Shown here: positions 9,591 through 19,867 of the stretch, piece by piece
Position numbering within the stretch: position 1 is the stretch's first letter
How the letters are laid out: the number at the start of each line of letters is the position of its first letter
DNA from: Telmatospirillum sp.
GTDB taxonomy: Bacteria; Pseudomonadota; Alphaproteobacteria; CACIAM-22H2
NCBI GenBank assembly: GCA_020248985.1
Contig: JADCGL010000014.1
Location: 62,001 to 126,000, forward strand
Direction of reading: 5' to 3'
DNA length: 64,000 nt
Program-made: the position numbers and the translations under genes
Notes under the pieces: model-generated
What the model saw: the letters and a program-made list of their open reading frames with translations, nothing else
Told to the model about the DNA's origin: nothing
Databases searched by the model: none

Positions 9591-10979
9591 ATGCCTGCCA
9601 AATGGACGCCAGATAGCTGGCGTGCGCGCACCGCACGCCAAATGCCCGTGTACCCCGACGCCGCCGCATTGGCGGGCGTGGAAAAGCGTCTGGCCGGATA
9701 TCCGCCGCTGGTTTTTGCAGGCGAAGCGCGCGAGCTCAAGGCCCAGCTCGCCAAGGCGGCCGAGGGCAAGGCCGTGTTGCTGCAGGGCGGCGACTGCGCC
9801 GAGAGCTTCGCCGAATTCTCGGCCAACAACATTCGCGACACGTTCAAGGTCATCCTGCAGATGACCGTCGTGCTGATGTATGCGGGCGGCCTGCCGGTCG
9901 TGAAAGTGGGCCGTATGGCGGGCCAGTTCGCCAAGCCGCGCTCGTCGGACGTCGAGACGGTCGGCGACACGACCTTGCCCGCCTATCGCGGCGACATCAT
10001 CAGCGGCATCGAATTCACCAAGGAAGCGCGCACGCCCGATCCCGAGCGCATGATCCAGGTCTATTCGCAGTCGGCCGCCACGCTCAATCTGCTGCGCGCA
10101 TTCGCGCGCGGCGGCTATGCCGACCTCCATCGCGTGCATGGCTGGACGCAAGGCTTCATCGACCGCAGCCCGGCGGGCGAGCGCTTCCGCGAGCTTGCCG
10201 ACCGCATTTCGGATTCGCTGCAATTCATGCAGGCTGTCGGCATTACGGCCGAAGCCGCTCCGCAGATCCGCGAAGCCTCGTTCTTCACGAGTCACGAAGC
10301 GCTGCTGCTGCCCTACGAAGAAGCGCTCACGCGCGTCGACAGCACCACGGGCGATTGGTACGACTGCTCGGCCCACATGGTGTGGATCGGCGACCGCACG
10401 CGCCAGCTCGACGGCGCGCATGTCGAGTTCTGCCGCGGCATCAAGAACCCGATCGGCCTCAAATGCGGGCCGACGAGCGATCCTGACGAGCTCATCCGCT
10501 TGATCGACACGCTCAACCCCGAAAACGAAGCGGGGCGCCTCACGCTGATCGCGCGCATGGGCGACGACAAGGTGGCGGCGAAGCTGCCGCCCTTGCTGCG
10601 CCGCGTGGCGCGCGAAGGGCGCAAGGTCGTGTGGAGCTGCGATCCGATGCACGGCAACACGATCAAGTCGGCCTCGGGCTACAAGACGCGCCCCTTCGAG
10701 CGCATCCTGGCCGAGCTGCGCGGCTTCTTCGACGCGTGCAGTGCCGAAAGCGTGTTTGCGGGCGGCGTGCATTTCGAGATGACCGGCCAGAACGTGACCG
10801 AGTGCACGGGCGGTGCCGAGGCCATTCAGGATGCCGCACTTGGCGACCGCTACCACACGCATTGCGACCCGCGCCTCAATGGCGCGCAAGCGCTCGAACT
10901 GGCGTTCTTGCTTGCCGAAAAACTGCGCGCCCAGACGAGTGCCCAAACGCGGCTGCGCGCGGTCGGCGAGGACGACTAG
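9591..10979 (+). CDS. aroG: 3-deoxy-7-phosphoheptulonate synthase, class II
   Basis: A 462-residue class II (plant/actinobacterial type) DAHP synthase. It condenses phosphoenolpyruvate and erythrose 4-phosphate in the first step of the shikimate pathway. Characteristic blocks include [13 protein letters not shown] near residue 65, [36 protein letters not shown] and [15 protein letters not shown] with conserved metal-site Cys, His and Glu residues. Length is normal. GGGGA at 9579-9583 precedes ATG 9591. It heads a long run of plus-strand biosynthesis genes. Confidence 0.95.
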   Translation: MPAKWTPDSWRARTARQMPVYPDAAALAGVEKRLAGYPPLVFAGEARELKAQLAKAAEGKAVLLQGGDCAESFAEFSANNIRDTFKVILQMTVVLMYAGGLPVVKVGRMAGQFAKPRSSDVETVGDTTLPAYRGDIISGIEFTKEARTPDPERMIQVYSQSAATLNLLRAFARGGYADLHRVHGWTQGFIDRSPAGERFRELADRISDSLQFMQAVGITAEAAPQIREASFFTSHEALLLPYEEALTRVDSTTGDWYDCSAHMVWIGDRTRQLDGAHVEFCRGIKNPIGLKCGPTSDPDELIRLIDTLNPENEAGRLTLIARMGDDKVAAKLPPLLRRVAREGRKVVWSCDPMHGNTIKSASGYKTRPFERILAELRGFFDACSAESVFAGGVHFEMTGQNVTECTGGAEAIQDAALGDRYHTHCDPRLNGAQALELAFLLAEKLRAQTSAQTRLRAVGEDD

Positions 10980-11017
10980 CCGTCTCGACCCGTCTCTACC
11001 TTTCGAAAGGCACCGCA

Positions 11018-12184
11018 ATGGCCGATGGCCGCGCGTCCGATGCTTCGCCTACTTCGTCGCTGATCCGCCGCCCGACGGCCGACGAAGTGCCGGCTTTGAC
11101 CGACCATTATTTCAACCGCACGAAAGCGGCGGTGGCGCGCTTCGGCGACAAGCGCGTGACTTATGCGGTGTTCATGCGCCGCCCGGTCGTGTGTGCGCCG
11201 CGCCTCGCCATCGAATGGCTCGAGACGATCGCGGCCGCGCGCAAGACCAAGTTCGACATCGATCTGCGCCACAAGGAAGGCGAGTGGACGGGGGCGGGCG
11301 ATCCGATCATGTACGTGTCGGGCTCGCTCTACGAACTGGTCGATCTCGAGACGATCTATCTGCAGAAGCTTGGGCCCGCCTGCGTTGCCGCCTACAACGC
11401 CTACACGATGTGCGTGGATCTGCCGCGCACGGCGTTCCTCGCCATGGATGCGCGCCATTGTGCGGGTTCCGAAATGGCCGAGATGATGGCCTATGCCGCG
11501 TCCGTCGGCTCGGCTGCGGCCAAAGCGGAAGTCGGCGCCAAAGGGTTCGTCGGCAACGCCACGGACGCGACCGCGCATTATTTCGGCCAGAGCGGCGGCT
11601 TCGGCACGATGCCGCATGCGCTGATCGGCTATGCGGGCTCGACCGTGCGCGCGGCCGAAATGCTGCTCGATCTGTTGGGCACGCAGAACGTGACCGTGCT
11701 CGTCGACTATTACGGCCAGGAAGTGACCGACGCGCTTGCGGTCTGCCGCCGCTTCCCAGACGTTGCCGCCTCGGGCCGCCTGTCGGTGCGGCTCGACACG
11801 CATGGCGGGCGCTATGTCGAAGGGCTCGATCTCGGCAAATCCTACGCCGTGCTCGAGCGCAACGCGCCGTTGAGCTTGCGCGGCTACCGCACCGAGCAGG
11901 AGCTGCGCTATCTGACGGGCACGGGCGTTTCGGCCGCCGCGATCTGGCACATGCGCGAAGAACTCGACCGCGCGGGCTTCGCCAAGGTGCGCATCGTGGC
12001 CTCGTCCGGCTTCACGCCCGCCAAGTGCAAGACCATGGCGGTCGCCAACGCGCCCATCGACACGGTGGGGACGGGCTCGTATCTGCCGGAAGTATGGACC
12101 GAAACCTACGCGACGTCCGACATCGTCGAGTACGACGGCCAGCCGTCGGTCAAGGTCGGGCGCGAGTTCCTGCTGCGCAAATGA
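11018..12184 (+). CDS. pncB: Nicotinate phosphoribosyltransferase family protein
   Basis: A 388-residue phosphoribosyltransferase expected to make nicotinate mononucleotide from nicotinate in NAD salvage. It contains MDARHCAGSEMAEMMAYAAS, GTMPHALIGYAG and the phosphate-binding region RIVASSGFTP. These are typical of the nicotinate/quinolinate phosphoribosyltransferase fold in alphaproteobacterial homologues. It lies two genes before nadE, consistent with NAD supply. It ends with ATGA overlap into the next gene (12181). Start ATG 11018 has GAAAGG upstream. Confidence 0.85.
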   Translation: MADGRASDASPTSSLIRRPTADEVPALTDHYFNRTKAAVARFGDKRVTYAVFMRRPVVCAPRLAIEWLETIAAARKTKFDIDLRHKEGEWTGAGDPIMYVSGSLYELVDLETIYLQKLGPACVAAYNAYTMCVDLPRTAFLAMDARHCAGSEMAEMMAYAASVGSAAAKAEVGAKGFVGNATDATAHYFGQSGGFGTMPHALIGYAGSTVRAAEMLLDLLGTQNVTVLVDYYGQEVTDALAVCRRFPDVAASGRLSVRLDTHGGRYVEGLDLGKSYAVLERNAPLSLRGYRTEQELRYLTGTGVSAAAIWHMREELDRAGFAKVRIVASSGFTPAKCKTMAVANAPIDTVGTGSYLPEVWTETYATSDIVEYDGQPSVKVGREFLLRK

Positions 12185-13260
12185 CGCTCGCCACGCGCCT
12201 TACCCAGGCCCTGGGCCTTCTCCATCCGATCGTGCAGGCGCCGATGGCAGGCGGCATGACGACGCCTGCATTGGTCGCGGCCGTGTCGAATGCGGGCGGG
12301 CTCGGCTCATTTGCCGCCGCAACCGTCGCCCCCGAGGCGATCCGCGCGCAGGTCGCCGCGATCCGCGCTGCGACCGACAAGCCGTTTGCGGTCAATCTGT
12401 TCGTGCTGCCGCCCACGCAAGCCAAGGATTCGGAAGTCGCGTTCGCTAATGCGCTGCTCGCCAAATATCGGCTTGAAGTCGGGCTCGAAAGCAACGGCGC
12501 CCAGCCGGCCAAATGGGCCGAAGATTTCGAAGCGCAGTTCGAAACGGTTCTCGATCTCGCACCGCCGGTCTTCAGCAGCACATTCGGCGCCATCGGTACG
12601 CGCAAGACCGCCGCCCTCAAGGCGCGCGGCGTCTATGTCGTGGGCACGGCAACCAACGTTGCCGAAGCCAAACTGCTCGAAGAGCAGGGCGTGGACGCGA
12701 TCCTGGCACAAGGCGGGGAAGCGGGCGGGCATCGCGGCACGTTCCTCGGTCGCTTCGAGGATTCGTTGACCGGCACGCTCGTGCTGGTGCCGCAGATCGT
12801 CGATGCGGTGAAGGTGCCGGTGATTGCGGCCGGCGGCATCATGGACGGGCGCGGGCTTGCGGCAGCCCTGGCGCTTGGCGCCTCGGCCGCCGCGATGGGC
12901 ACTGCCTTCCTGCTGGCCGAGCAGGCGGGAACGCACAAACTGCATCGGGTCGCGGTCGAAGCCGCCGACGACACGAAGACCTCCGTCACGCGCGCTTTCT
13001 CGGGAAGGCCCGCGCGCGGGCTGCGCAACCGCTACATCGAAGAAATGGCGCCGCACGCGGCCGAGATGCCTGCGTATCCCGTCACGAACGCGCTCACGGG
13101 GCCCTTGCGTGCCGCGGCGGCCGAGCAGGGCAAGCCCGATCTCATGTCGATGTGGGCGGGTCAAGGGGCAGCCCTTGCGCGCAGCGGCGATGCGGGTGAC
13201 CTTGTGCGCCAGACGGCCGCCGCCGCCCGCGACATTCTCGAAAAACTCAGGGGCAATTGA
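12181..13260 (+). CDS. Nitronate monooxygenase (2-nitropropane dioxygenase family)
   Basis: A 359-residue FMN-dependent TIM-barrel protein. N-terminal PIVQAPMAGGMTTPALVAAV, LAQGGEAGGHRGTF with the conserved catalytic-region His, and VIAAGGIMDGRGLAAALALGA for FMN phosphate binding place it in the nitronate monooxygenase family, which oxidises alkyl nitronates. ATGA overlap with pncB couples translation. The physiological substrate in this operon is not evident. Confidence 0.88.
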   Translation: MTLATRLTQALGLLHPIVQAPMAGGMTTPALVAAVSNAGGLGSFAAATVAPEAIRAQVAAIRAATDKPFAVNLFVLPPTQAKDSEVAFANALLAKYRLEVGLESNGAQPAKWAEDFEAQFETVLDLAPPVFSSTFGAIGTRKTAALKARGVYVVGTATNVAEAKLLEEQGVDAILAQGGEAGGHRGTFLGRFEDSLTGTLVLVPQIVDAVKVPVIAAGGIMDGRGLAAALALGASAAAMGTAFLLAEQAGTHKLHRVAVEAADDTKTSVTRAFSGRPARGLRNRYIEEMAPHAAEMPAYPVTNALTGPLRAAAAEQGKPDLMSMWAGQGAALARSGDAGDLVRQTAAAARDILEKLRGN

Positions 13261-13775
13261 TGCCGAAGCTCGAAAAAATGATCGAAGGCGCCATTTTCGG
13301 CAGCCGCTGGCTGCAGGTGCCGCTCTATCTGGGCCTCATCCTCGTGCTGCTGGTGCTGTGCGCGAAGTTTTTCATGGTGCTGGTCAAGCTCGTGTTCGGC
13401 ATGGGCGAGATGGACGAAGCCAAGATCGTGCTGATGGTGCTCGAACTCGTCGACGTCGTCATGGTCGCCAACTTGATCGTGATGGTCGTGATTTCGGGCT
13501 ACGAGAATTTCGTGAGTCGGCTCGACATCGAGGGCCATGGCGAAAAACTGTCCTGGTTTGGCAAGCTCGATGCGGGCTCGCTGAAGATCAAGCTTGCCTC
13601 CTCGATCGTCGCGATTTCGTCGATCCATCTCCTGAAGGCGTTTCTCGACGCGGCCGAGATCTCAAACGACAAGCTCTTGATGCTGGTCGTGATCCATATG
13701 ACCTTCATCGTGTCGGCGCTGATGCTGGCCTATCTCGACAAGATGCTCGGCCAAAAATCCGCCGGCGGCAGCTGA
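13260..13775 (+). CDS. UPF0114 family membrane protein (YqhA-like)
   Basis: A 171-residue inner-membrane protein with four hydrophobic segments, the first at about residues 19-45. The EMDEAKIVLMVLELVDVVMV motif and SGYENFVSRLD are hallmarks of the YqhA/UPF0114 family, whose function is unknown. ATG 13260 directly overlaps the last base of the previous stop; a TTG three bases earlier is less likely. It is 3 bp from nadE. Confidence 0.85.
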   Translation: MPKLEKMIEGAIFGSRWLQVPLYLGLILVLLVLCAKFFMVLVKLVFGMGEMDEAKIVLMVLELVDVVMVANLIVMVVISGYENFVSRLDIEGHGEKLSWFGKLDAGSLKIKLASSIVAISSIHLLKAFLDAAEISNDKLLMLVVIHMTFIVSALMLAYLDKMLGQKSAGGS

Positions 13776-13778
13776 GCG

Positions 13779-15437
13779 ATGGCCGACAGCTTCGTCTTGG
13801 CGCTGGCACAGGTCAATCCGCGCGTCGGCGACGTCGCCGGCAACCTCGCCCTCGTGCGCGCGGCACGCGCCAAGGCCGCGGCAGCGGGGGCCGATCTCGT
13901 GCTGCTGCCCGAACTCGTGCTGTCGGGCTATCCGCCGGAAGATCTCGTGCTGAAGCCTGCGTTCCTGGCGGCGTGCCGCGAAGCGCTCGAAGCGCTTGCG
14001 GCCGACACCGCCGATGGCGGGCCGGGGCTCGTGGTCGGCACGCCGTGGCTCGAAGACGGCAAACGCTACAATGCGATCTGCGTGCTCGACGGCGGCAAGA
14101 TCGCGACGCAGCGATTCAAGCATCATCTGCCGAACTACGGCGTGTTCGACGAAAAGCGCGTGTTCGACGCAGGCCCGCTGCCCGGCCCCGTGAATTTCCG
14201 CGGCGTGCGCCTGGGGCTCATGGTCTGCGAAGACATGTGGTTTGCCGACGTTGCCGAATGCCTCGTCGAAAGCGGGGCCGAGATCCTCGTCGTCCCCAAC
14301 GGCTCGCCGTTCGAAACTGACAAGCTCGACCGGCGTCTGCAGCTTGCCCTCGCGCGCAGTGCCGAAACCGAATTGCCGCTCGTCTATGTGAACCAGGTCG
14401 GCGGCCAGGACGAACTGGTGTTCGACGGCGCTTCGTTCGTGCTGAACGCGGACCGCTCGTTGCCCGTGCAGCTGCCGCAATTCGCCGAAGCGATCGTCGC
14501 CACGCGCTGGACGCGCGACGCCGGCGGCAAGCTCGTGTGTGCGCCTGCGGCACACGCCGCACCGCTTGCACCGCTGGGCGCCATCTACGGCGCCTTGACG
14601 ATGGGCTTGCGCGACTATGTTGAGAAGAACCGCTTCAAGGGTGTGATCTTGGGGCTTTCGGGCGGCATCGATTCCGCGTTGACGGCAGCCCTCGCGGTCG
14701 ATGCGTTGGGCCCGTCGCGCGTGCATGCGGTGATGATGCCCTCGCGCTATACGAGCCAGGACTCGCTCGAGGATGCGGCCGCGTGCGCCACGCTGCTCGG
14801 CATCAAGCTCGACACTATCGCGATCGAACCTGCCGTGGCCGCGTTCGGTGCGATGCTCGGCCCCCATTTTGCCGGAACCCAGCCCGACATCACGGAAGAA
14901 AACGTGCAGTCGCGCGTGCGTGGCCTCACGCTGATGGCGCTCTCGAACAAGTTCGGCCACATGGTCGTTTCGACCGGCAACAAGAGCGAGATGAGTGCGG
15001 GCTACGCCACACTCTACGGCGACATGTGCGGCGGCTTCGCCGTGCTGAAGGACGTCTACAAGACAACCGTGTTTGCGCTGTGCCGCTGGCGCAACGAAAA
15101 TCGGCTCGAAGGTGCGCTCGGTCCTGCGGGTCCCGTGATGCCCGAACGCGTGATCGCCAAACCGCCGACCGCCGAACTGCGCGACGGCCAGACGGACGAA
15201 GCCTCGCTCGGGCCCTATTCGGAGCTCGACGCGATTTTGGCCGAGCTTGTCGAGGGCGAGGCGGACGTGGCCGCGATCGTCGCCAAGGGCCACAACGAGG
15301 CCGATGTGCGGCGCATCTGGCGCATGCTCGACCTTTCGGAATACAAACGCCGCCAGGCGCCGCCCGGCGTCAAGATCACCAGCCGTGCCTTCGGACGCGA
15401 GCGGCGCTATCCGATCACCAACGGCTTCCGGGGTTGA
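13779..15437 (+). CDS. nadE: Glutamine-dependent NAD(+) synthetase
   Basis: A 552-residue two-domain enzyme for the last step of NAD synthesis. The N-terminal carbon-nitrogen hydrolase (glutaminase) domain shows the Glu of [15 protein letters not shown], a Lys in [16 protein letters not shown] and the nucleophile Cys in [10 protein letters not shown]. The C-terminal ATP pyrophosphatase domain has [20 protein letters not shown] and [18 protein letters not shown]. Ammonia made in the first domain is channelled to the second. It follows the UPF0114 gene by 3 bp and precedes gltX by 5 bp. Confidence 0.95.
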   Translation: MADSFVLALAQVNPRVGDVAGNLALVRAARAKAAAAGADLVLLPELVLSGYPPEDLVLKPAFLAACREALEALAADTADGGPGLVVGTPWLEDGKRYNAICVLDGGKIATQRFKHHLPNYGVFDEKRVFDAGPLPGPVNFRGVRLGLMVCEDMWFADVAECLVESGAEILVVPNGSPFETDKLDRRLQLALARSAETELPLVYVNQVGGQDELVFDGASFVLNADRSLPVQLPQFAEAIVATRWTRDAGGKLVCAPAAHAAPLAPLGAIYGALTMGLRDYVEKNRFKGVILGLSGGIDSALTAALAVDALGPSRVHAVMMPSRYTSQDSLEDAAACATLLGIKLDTIAIEPAVAAFGAMLGPHFAGTQPDITEENVQSRVRGLTLMALSNKFGHMVVSTGNKSEMSAGYATLYGDMCGGFAVLKDVYKTTVFALCRWRNENRLEGALGPAGPVMPERVIAKPPTAELRDGQTDEASLGPYSELDAILAELVEGEADVAAIVAKGHNEADVRRIWRMLDLSEYKRRQAPPGVKITSRAFGRERRYPITNGFRG

Positions 15438-15442
15438 ATTTT

Positions 15443-16774
15443 ATGGTTCGCACGCGTTTCGCACCCTCGCCCACGGGGCGGCTGCATCTCGGCAATGTGC
15501 GCGCCGCTTTGCTGAACTGGCTTTTCGCGCGCCAGACCGGTGGCAAATTCCTGCTGCGGCTCGACGACACCGACCGCGAGCGCTCGACGCCGGATTTCGC
15601 GGCCGGCATCGAAGAAGATCTGCGCTGGCTTGGGCTTCAGTGGGACGAATTCGCGCGCCAGTCCGACCGGCTCGCGAACTACGCCGCAGCGGCCGAAAAA
15701 CTGAAAGCAAGCGGGCGCCTCTATGCCTGTTACGAGACGCCCGAGGAACTCAAGCTGCGCCGCTTCGGCCAAGTGTCCGACGGCGGCATCCAGGTCTATG
15801 ACCGCGCGGCCTTGCGTCTGTCGGCCGCCCAAAAGGCCGCCTACGAAGCCGAAGGGCGTCGCCCGCATTGGCGCTTTCTGCTGAATTGGGAAGAGACCGC
15901 GTGGGACGATCTCATTCGCGGGCATTGCACCTATCACGGATCGAAAGTGTCCGACCCCGTGCTGGTGCGCGAAGACGGTTCGCCCACCTACACGCTGGCC
16001 TCGGTCGTGGACGACATCGAACTTGGCGTCTCGCATGTCGTGCGCGGCGAAGACCATGTGACGAACACGTCGGTTCAGATCCAGATCTTCGAAGCGCTGG
16101 GCCGCAGGGCAAGCGACATTGCGTTTGCGCATTTTTCGCTGATCTCGGACGGCGGCGGGCATTCGCTGTCCAAGCGCCTCGGCTCGCTGTCGCTTTCCGA
16201 CCTGCGCGCCGAGGGCATCGAGCCGGTCGCGATCGCCTCGCTGATTGCGCGTTTGGGCACGTCCGATCCGGTCGAGCCGCGCGCAGCACTTGCCGAACTC
16301 GTGCCCGGCTTCGCGTTCGAGAAATTCAGCCGCGCTTCGCCCAAGCTCGACCCCGAAGACATTCTGCGCCTCAACGCGAAGATCGTGCACAAGCTCGAAT
16401 TCGCCGACGTCGCGTATCGTCTGCCCGCAGGCGCCGACGCGTCTTTCTGGGACACCGTGCGGCCGAATCTTGCCAAGGTGACCGAGGCCGCCGATTGGTG
16501 GGAACTCGCGCGCAATCCGGTTGCGCCTGTCGTCGAGGATACGGCGTTTCTCGCGCAAGCGGCATCGTTGCTGCCGTCCGAACCGTGGAACGATGCGACA
16601 TGGAGTGCCTGGACGAAGGCGCTGGGCGAGGCCTCGGCGCGCAAAGGCAAGGCGCTTTTTATGCCGCTGCGCTTGGCATTGACCGCGCGTGAACACGGGC
16701 CCGAGATGAAGGCGATGCTGCCGCTGCTGGGCCGCGCCCGCGCGCTCGCAAGGCTCGAGGGCAAGACCGCATGA
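15443..16774 (+). CDS. gltX: Glutamyl-tRNA synthetase (class I)
   Basis: A 443-residue cytoplasmic enzyme charging tRNA-Glu, and possibly tRNA-Gln. The HIGH-type signature is [11 protein letters not shown] near the N-terminus and the KMSKS counterpart is [10 protein letters not shown]. The shorter length and [15 protein letters not shown] resemble the alphaproteobacterial second-type GluRS rather than the longer E. coli type. Many alphaproteobacteria have two GluRS genes, so a second copy may exist elsewhere. ATGA overlap at 16771 couples it to cysS. Confidence 0.92.
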   Translation: MVRTRFAPSPTGRLHLGNVRAALLNWLFARQTGGKFLLRLDDTDRERSTPDFAAGIEEDLRWLGLQWDEFARQSDRLANYAAAAEKLKASGRLYACYETPEELKLRRFGQVSDGGIQVYDRAALRLSAAQKAAYEAEGRRPHWRFLLNWEETAWDDLIRGHCTYHGSKVSDPVLVREDGSPTYTLASVVDDIELGVSHVVRGEDHVTNTSVQIQIFEALGRRASDIAFAHFSLISDGGGHSLSKRLGSLSLSDLRAEGIEPVAIASLIARLGTSDPVEPRAALAELVPGFAFEKFSRASPKLDPEDILRLNAKIVHKLEFADVAYRLPAGADASFWDTVRPNLAKVTEAADWWELARNPVAPVVEDTAFLAQAASLLPSEPWNDATWSAWTKALGEASARKGKALFMPLRLALTAREHGPEMKAMLPLLGRARALARLEGKTA

Positions 16775-18255
16775 CAGCGCTCCATGTCCACAACACGATG
16801 ACGCGGCGCAAGGAGAAGTTCGAGCCGCTCGATCCCGCGCACGTGAAGATGTACGTGTGCGGCCCCACGGTCTACGACGACGCGCATATCGGCAATGCGC
16901 GACCCGTCGTGGTGTTCGACGTGCTCGCGCGCCTGCTGCGCCGCCTCTATCCGAAGGTCACGTACGCGCGCAACATCACCGACATCGACGACAAGATCAT
17001 CGTGCGCGCGGCCGAACGCGGCGTGCATATCGACACGGTCACCGCCGACACGATCGCCAACTACCATGCCGACATGGCCGCCCTCGGCGCCTTGCCGCCC
17101 GACATGGAGCCGCGTTGCACGCGCTCGATCCCTGGCATGCTGGCGATGATCGAAACGCTCGTCGACAAGGGCCACGCCTATGCGGCCGAGGGCCATGTGC
17201 TGTTCGCGGTCGCAAGCTATGCCGACTACGGCAAACTGTCCGGCCGGTCGCGCGACGAGCAGATCGCGGGGGCGCGCGTCGAAGTGGCCCCCTTCAAGCG
17301 CGATCCGGCGGATTTCGTTTTGTGGAAACCGTCCACGCCGGACCAGCCGGGCTGGGACAGCAAATGGGGCCGCGGTCGGCCGGGCTGGCACATCGAATGC
17401 TCGGCGATGGCCAAGGACGTGCTCGGCATCACGATCGACATCCATGGCGGCGGTCTCGATCTCACCTTTCCGCACCACGAAAACGAGATCGCGCAGTCGC
17501 AGTGCGCGCATGGCGGCGTACAGTTCTCGAAATACTGGATGCACAACGGTTTCCTCGTCGTGAACGGCGAGAAAATGTCGAAGAGCCTCGGCAATTTCTT
17601 CACCGTGCGCGATCTGCGCGCGCGCGCACCCGGCGAGGCGATCCGTCTCCTGCTGCTGAAGACGCATTATCGCGCCCCGCTCGATTTTACGGACGAAGGG
17701 TTGCGGCAGGCCAAACTAAATCTTGATCGTTGGTATCGGCTGTTACAAATCAGCGACGCTCTCTTGGATTCGTCCCAAAAAGAAGCGGATCGCCTCAACC
17801 CGATGGACGTTCCGCCAGATATTCTACGTGCACTGTGCGACGATCTAAATACTTCTGAGGCCATCGCTCGGATTGGGGAGTTCATTGTAGACAAAGGCTA
17901 TCGGCACCACCGGGATGGAAATCTGACCGAACTACGAATGGCAGCAGATGAGTTAAGATCTGCGGCCGCCATGCTCGGACTGTTGCAGGTAAATCCGGAA
18001 GCGTGGTTCAAGCAAACGCTAAACGCGACGGGTATTCCTTCGAGAAATTCATTTGGATCGTCCACGATTGGCAATACAAAGCCGCTGGAAGTGCATATGG
18101 AGGAATATGAAATCGATACTGCCATCGCGGCTCGGCTTGCGGCGCGCAAGGCGAAAAACTTCGCCGAGGCCGACCGCATTCGCGACGATCTGAAAGCCAA
18201 GGGCATCGTGCTCGAAGACGGGCCCAAGGGTACGAGCTGGAAGCGGGACGGGTGA
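16771..18255 (+). CDS. cysS: Cysteinyl-tRNA synthetase, with an atypical-composition internal segment
   Basis: A 494-residue class I synthetase charging tRNA-Cys. Zinc and HIGH signatures appear in [25 protein letters not shown] and [11 protein letters not shown]; the KMSKS loop is [11 protein letters not shown]. From about 17710 to 18130 the DNA changes character, to roughly 50% G+C with codons such as CTA, TTA, AGA and ATT that are rare elsewhere here. The encoded stretch includes an extra-looking linker with [17 protein letters not shown] before [21 protein letters not shown]. The frame is intact, so the protein should be functional. The last 130 bases return to high GC. Confidence 0.93.
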   Translation: MTALHVHNTMTRRKEKFEPLDPAHVKMYVCGPTVYDDAHIGNARPVVVFDVLARLLRRLYPKVTYARNITDIDDKIIVRAAERGVHIDTVTADTIANYHADMAALGALPPDMEPRCTRSIPGMLAMIETLVDKGHAYAAEGHVLFAVASYADYGKLSGRSRDEQIAGARVEVAPFKRDPADFVLWKPSTPDQPGWDSKWGRGRPGWHIECSAMAKDVLGITIDIHGGGLDLTFPHHENEIAQSQCAHGGVQFSKYWMHNGFLVVNGEKMSKSLGNFFTVRDLRARAPGEAIRLLLLKTHYRAPLDFTDEGLRQAKLNLDRWYRLLQISDALLDSSQKEADRLNPMDVPPDILRALCDDLNTSEAIARIGEFIVDKGYRHHRDGNLTELRMAADELRSAAAMLGLLQVNPEAWFKQTLNATGIPSRNSFGSSTIGNTKPLEVHMEEYEIDTAIAARLAARKAKNFAEADRIRDDLKAKGIVLEDGPKGTSWKRDG

Positions 18256-18256
18256 C

Positions 18257-19867
18257 ATGGGCGAGCGCGTCTATCTCTACGATTCGACCTTGCGCGACGG
18301 GGCGCAGACGCAAGGCGTGGATTTCGGCGTCGCCGACAAGATCGCGATCGCCAAAGCGCTCGACCGGCTCGGCATCGACTATGTCGAAGGCGGCTGGCCG
18401 GGGGCGAACCCGACTGACGACGCCTTCTTCGCCGGCTTGCCGAAGCTCGGCCATGCGCGCGTAACCGCATTCGGCATGACGCGGCGCGCGGGCCGCTCGG
18501 CCGCCAACGATCCGGGGTTGGCCGCCGTGCTCGGTTCGGCCGCGCCGGCCGCGTGCCTCGTGGGCAAGACATGGGACTTCCACGTCGAGCTCGCCCTTGG
18601 CGTCACGAAAACCGAAAACATCGACATGATCGCCGACAGCCTCGCCGAAGCGATCAAGCGCGGCAAAGAGACGATGTTCGACGCCGAGCATTTTTTCGAC
18701 GGCTACAAGGCGAACCCGGGCTTCGCGCTCGATTGCCTCAAAGCGGCGGCGGCGTCCGGGGCGCGTTGGATCGTGCTGTGCGACACCAATGGCGGCACCT
18801 TGCCGCACGAGATCGAGCGCATCGTCGGCGAAGTCGCCAAGACGATCCCGGGCGACCGGCTCGGCATCCATTGCCACAACGACACCGAAAACGCTGTGGC
18901 GAATTCGCTGGCGGCGGTACGCGCGGGTGCGCGCCAGATCCAGGGTACGTTGAACGGTCTTGGCGAGCGCTGCGGCAATGCCAATCTCGTGGCCTTGCTG
19001 CCGAGCCTGGTCTTGAAAATGGGTTACGAAACCGGCTGCGACGCGGAGCGGCTCACGCATCTTACGTCCGTGTCGCGCCTGCTCGACGAGCGTCTCAATC
19101 GCAGCCCGCAGCGCAATGCCGCCTATGTCGGCGAGAGTGCTTTCGCCCACAAGGGCGGCTTGCACGTGTCGGCGGTCGAGAAGGATCCAAAGACCTACGA
19201 ACATGTGCCGCCCGAGGCGGTCGGCAATCGCCGCCAGGTCGTGGTGTCCGACCAGGCGGGGCGCTCGAATATTCTCGCGCGCTTCAAGGATATTGGGCTC
19301 GAGATCGATCCCAAAAATCCGGCGATCGGCCGCATCATCGAGGCGATCAAGGCGCGCGAGCACGAAGGCTACACCTACGACGGTGCAGACGGTTCGTTCG
19401 AACTGCTGGCCCGCCGCGAACTGCACGGCGTGCCCGACTATTTCCGCCTGATCTCGTTCCGCGTGATCTCCGAGCGGCGTTTCAACGCGCGCGGCGAACT
19501 CGTGACGATGTCGGAAGCGACCGTAAAGCTCGACGTCGCGAGCGACCGGCGCTTGACGGTGGGCGAGGGCAAAGGCCCGGTCGAAGCGCTCGACCGGGCG
19601 TTGCGTGCGGCCTTGTTGCCGTCGTATCCCGCTTTGGCCGAACTCAAACTCATCGACTACAAGGTGCGCATTTTGGCGCCCGAGCGCGCCACGGCCGCCG
19701 TCACGCGCGTGATGATCGAGAGTGCCGACGGCCACGCGCATGGCGACGTTCGCACCTGGGGGACCGTCGGCGTTTCGGAGAACGTGATCGAGGCTTCCTA
19801 CGCCGCCTTGCACGATTCGATCACCTGGAAGCTCTACCGCGACGGCGCGCCGGCGCCCGCCGAGTGA
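18257..19867 (+). CDS. cimA: Citramalate synthase
   Basis: A 536-residue HMGL-like enzyme that condenses pyruvate with acetyl-CoA to (R)-citramalate, giving a threonine-independent route to isoleucine. YDSTLRDGAQTQGVDF, YVEGGWPGANPTDD (the W in place of the 2-isopropylmalate synthase pattern), DTNGGTLPHE and GIHCHNDTENAVANSLAAV identify it, with a LeuA-type allosteric domain at the C-terminus. It could be annotated as 2-isopropylmalate/homocitrate synthase family, but the EGGWPGANP signature favours CimA. It starts 1 bp after the cysS stop. Confidence 0.9.
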   Translation: MGERVYLYDSTLRDGAQTQGVDFGVADKIAIAKALDRLGIDYVEGGWPGANPTDDAFFAGLPKLGHARVTAFGMTRRAGRSAANDPGLAAVLGSAAPAACLVGKTWDFHVELALGVTKTENIDMIADSLAEAIKRGKETMFDAEHFFDGYKANPGFALDCLKAAAASGARWIVLCDTNGGTLPHEIERIVGEVAKTIPGDRLGIHCHNDTENAVANSLAAVRAGARQIQGTLNGLGERCGNANLVALLPSLVLKMGYETGCDAERLTHLTSVSRLLDERLNRSPQRNAAYVGESAFAHKGGLHVSAVEKDPKTYEHVPPEAVGNRRQVVVSDQAGRSNILARFKDIGLEIDPKNPAIGRIIEAIKAREHEGYTYDGADGSFELLARRELHGVPDYFRLISFRVISERRFNARGELVTMSEATVKLDVASDRRLTVGEGKGPVEALDRALRAALLPSYPALAELKLIDYKVRILAPERATAAVTRVMIESADGHAHGDVRTWGTVGVSENVIEASYAALHDSITWKLYRDGAPAPAE

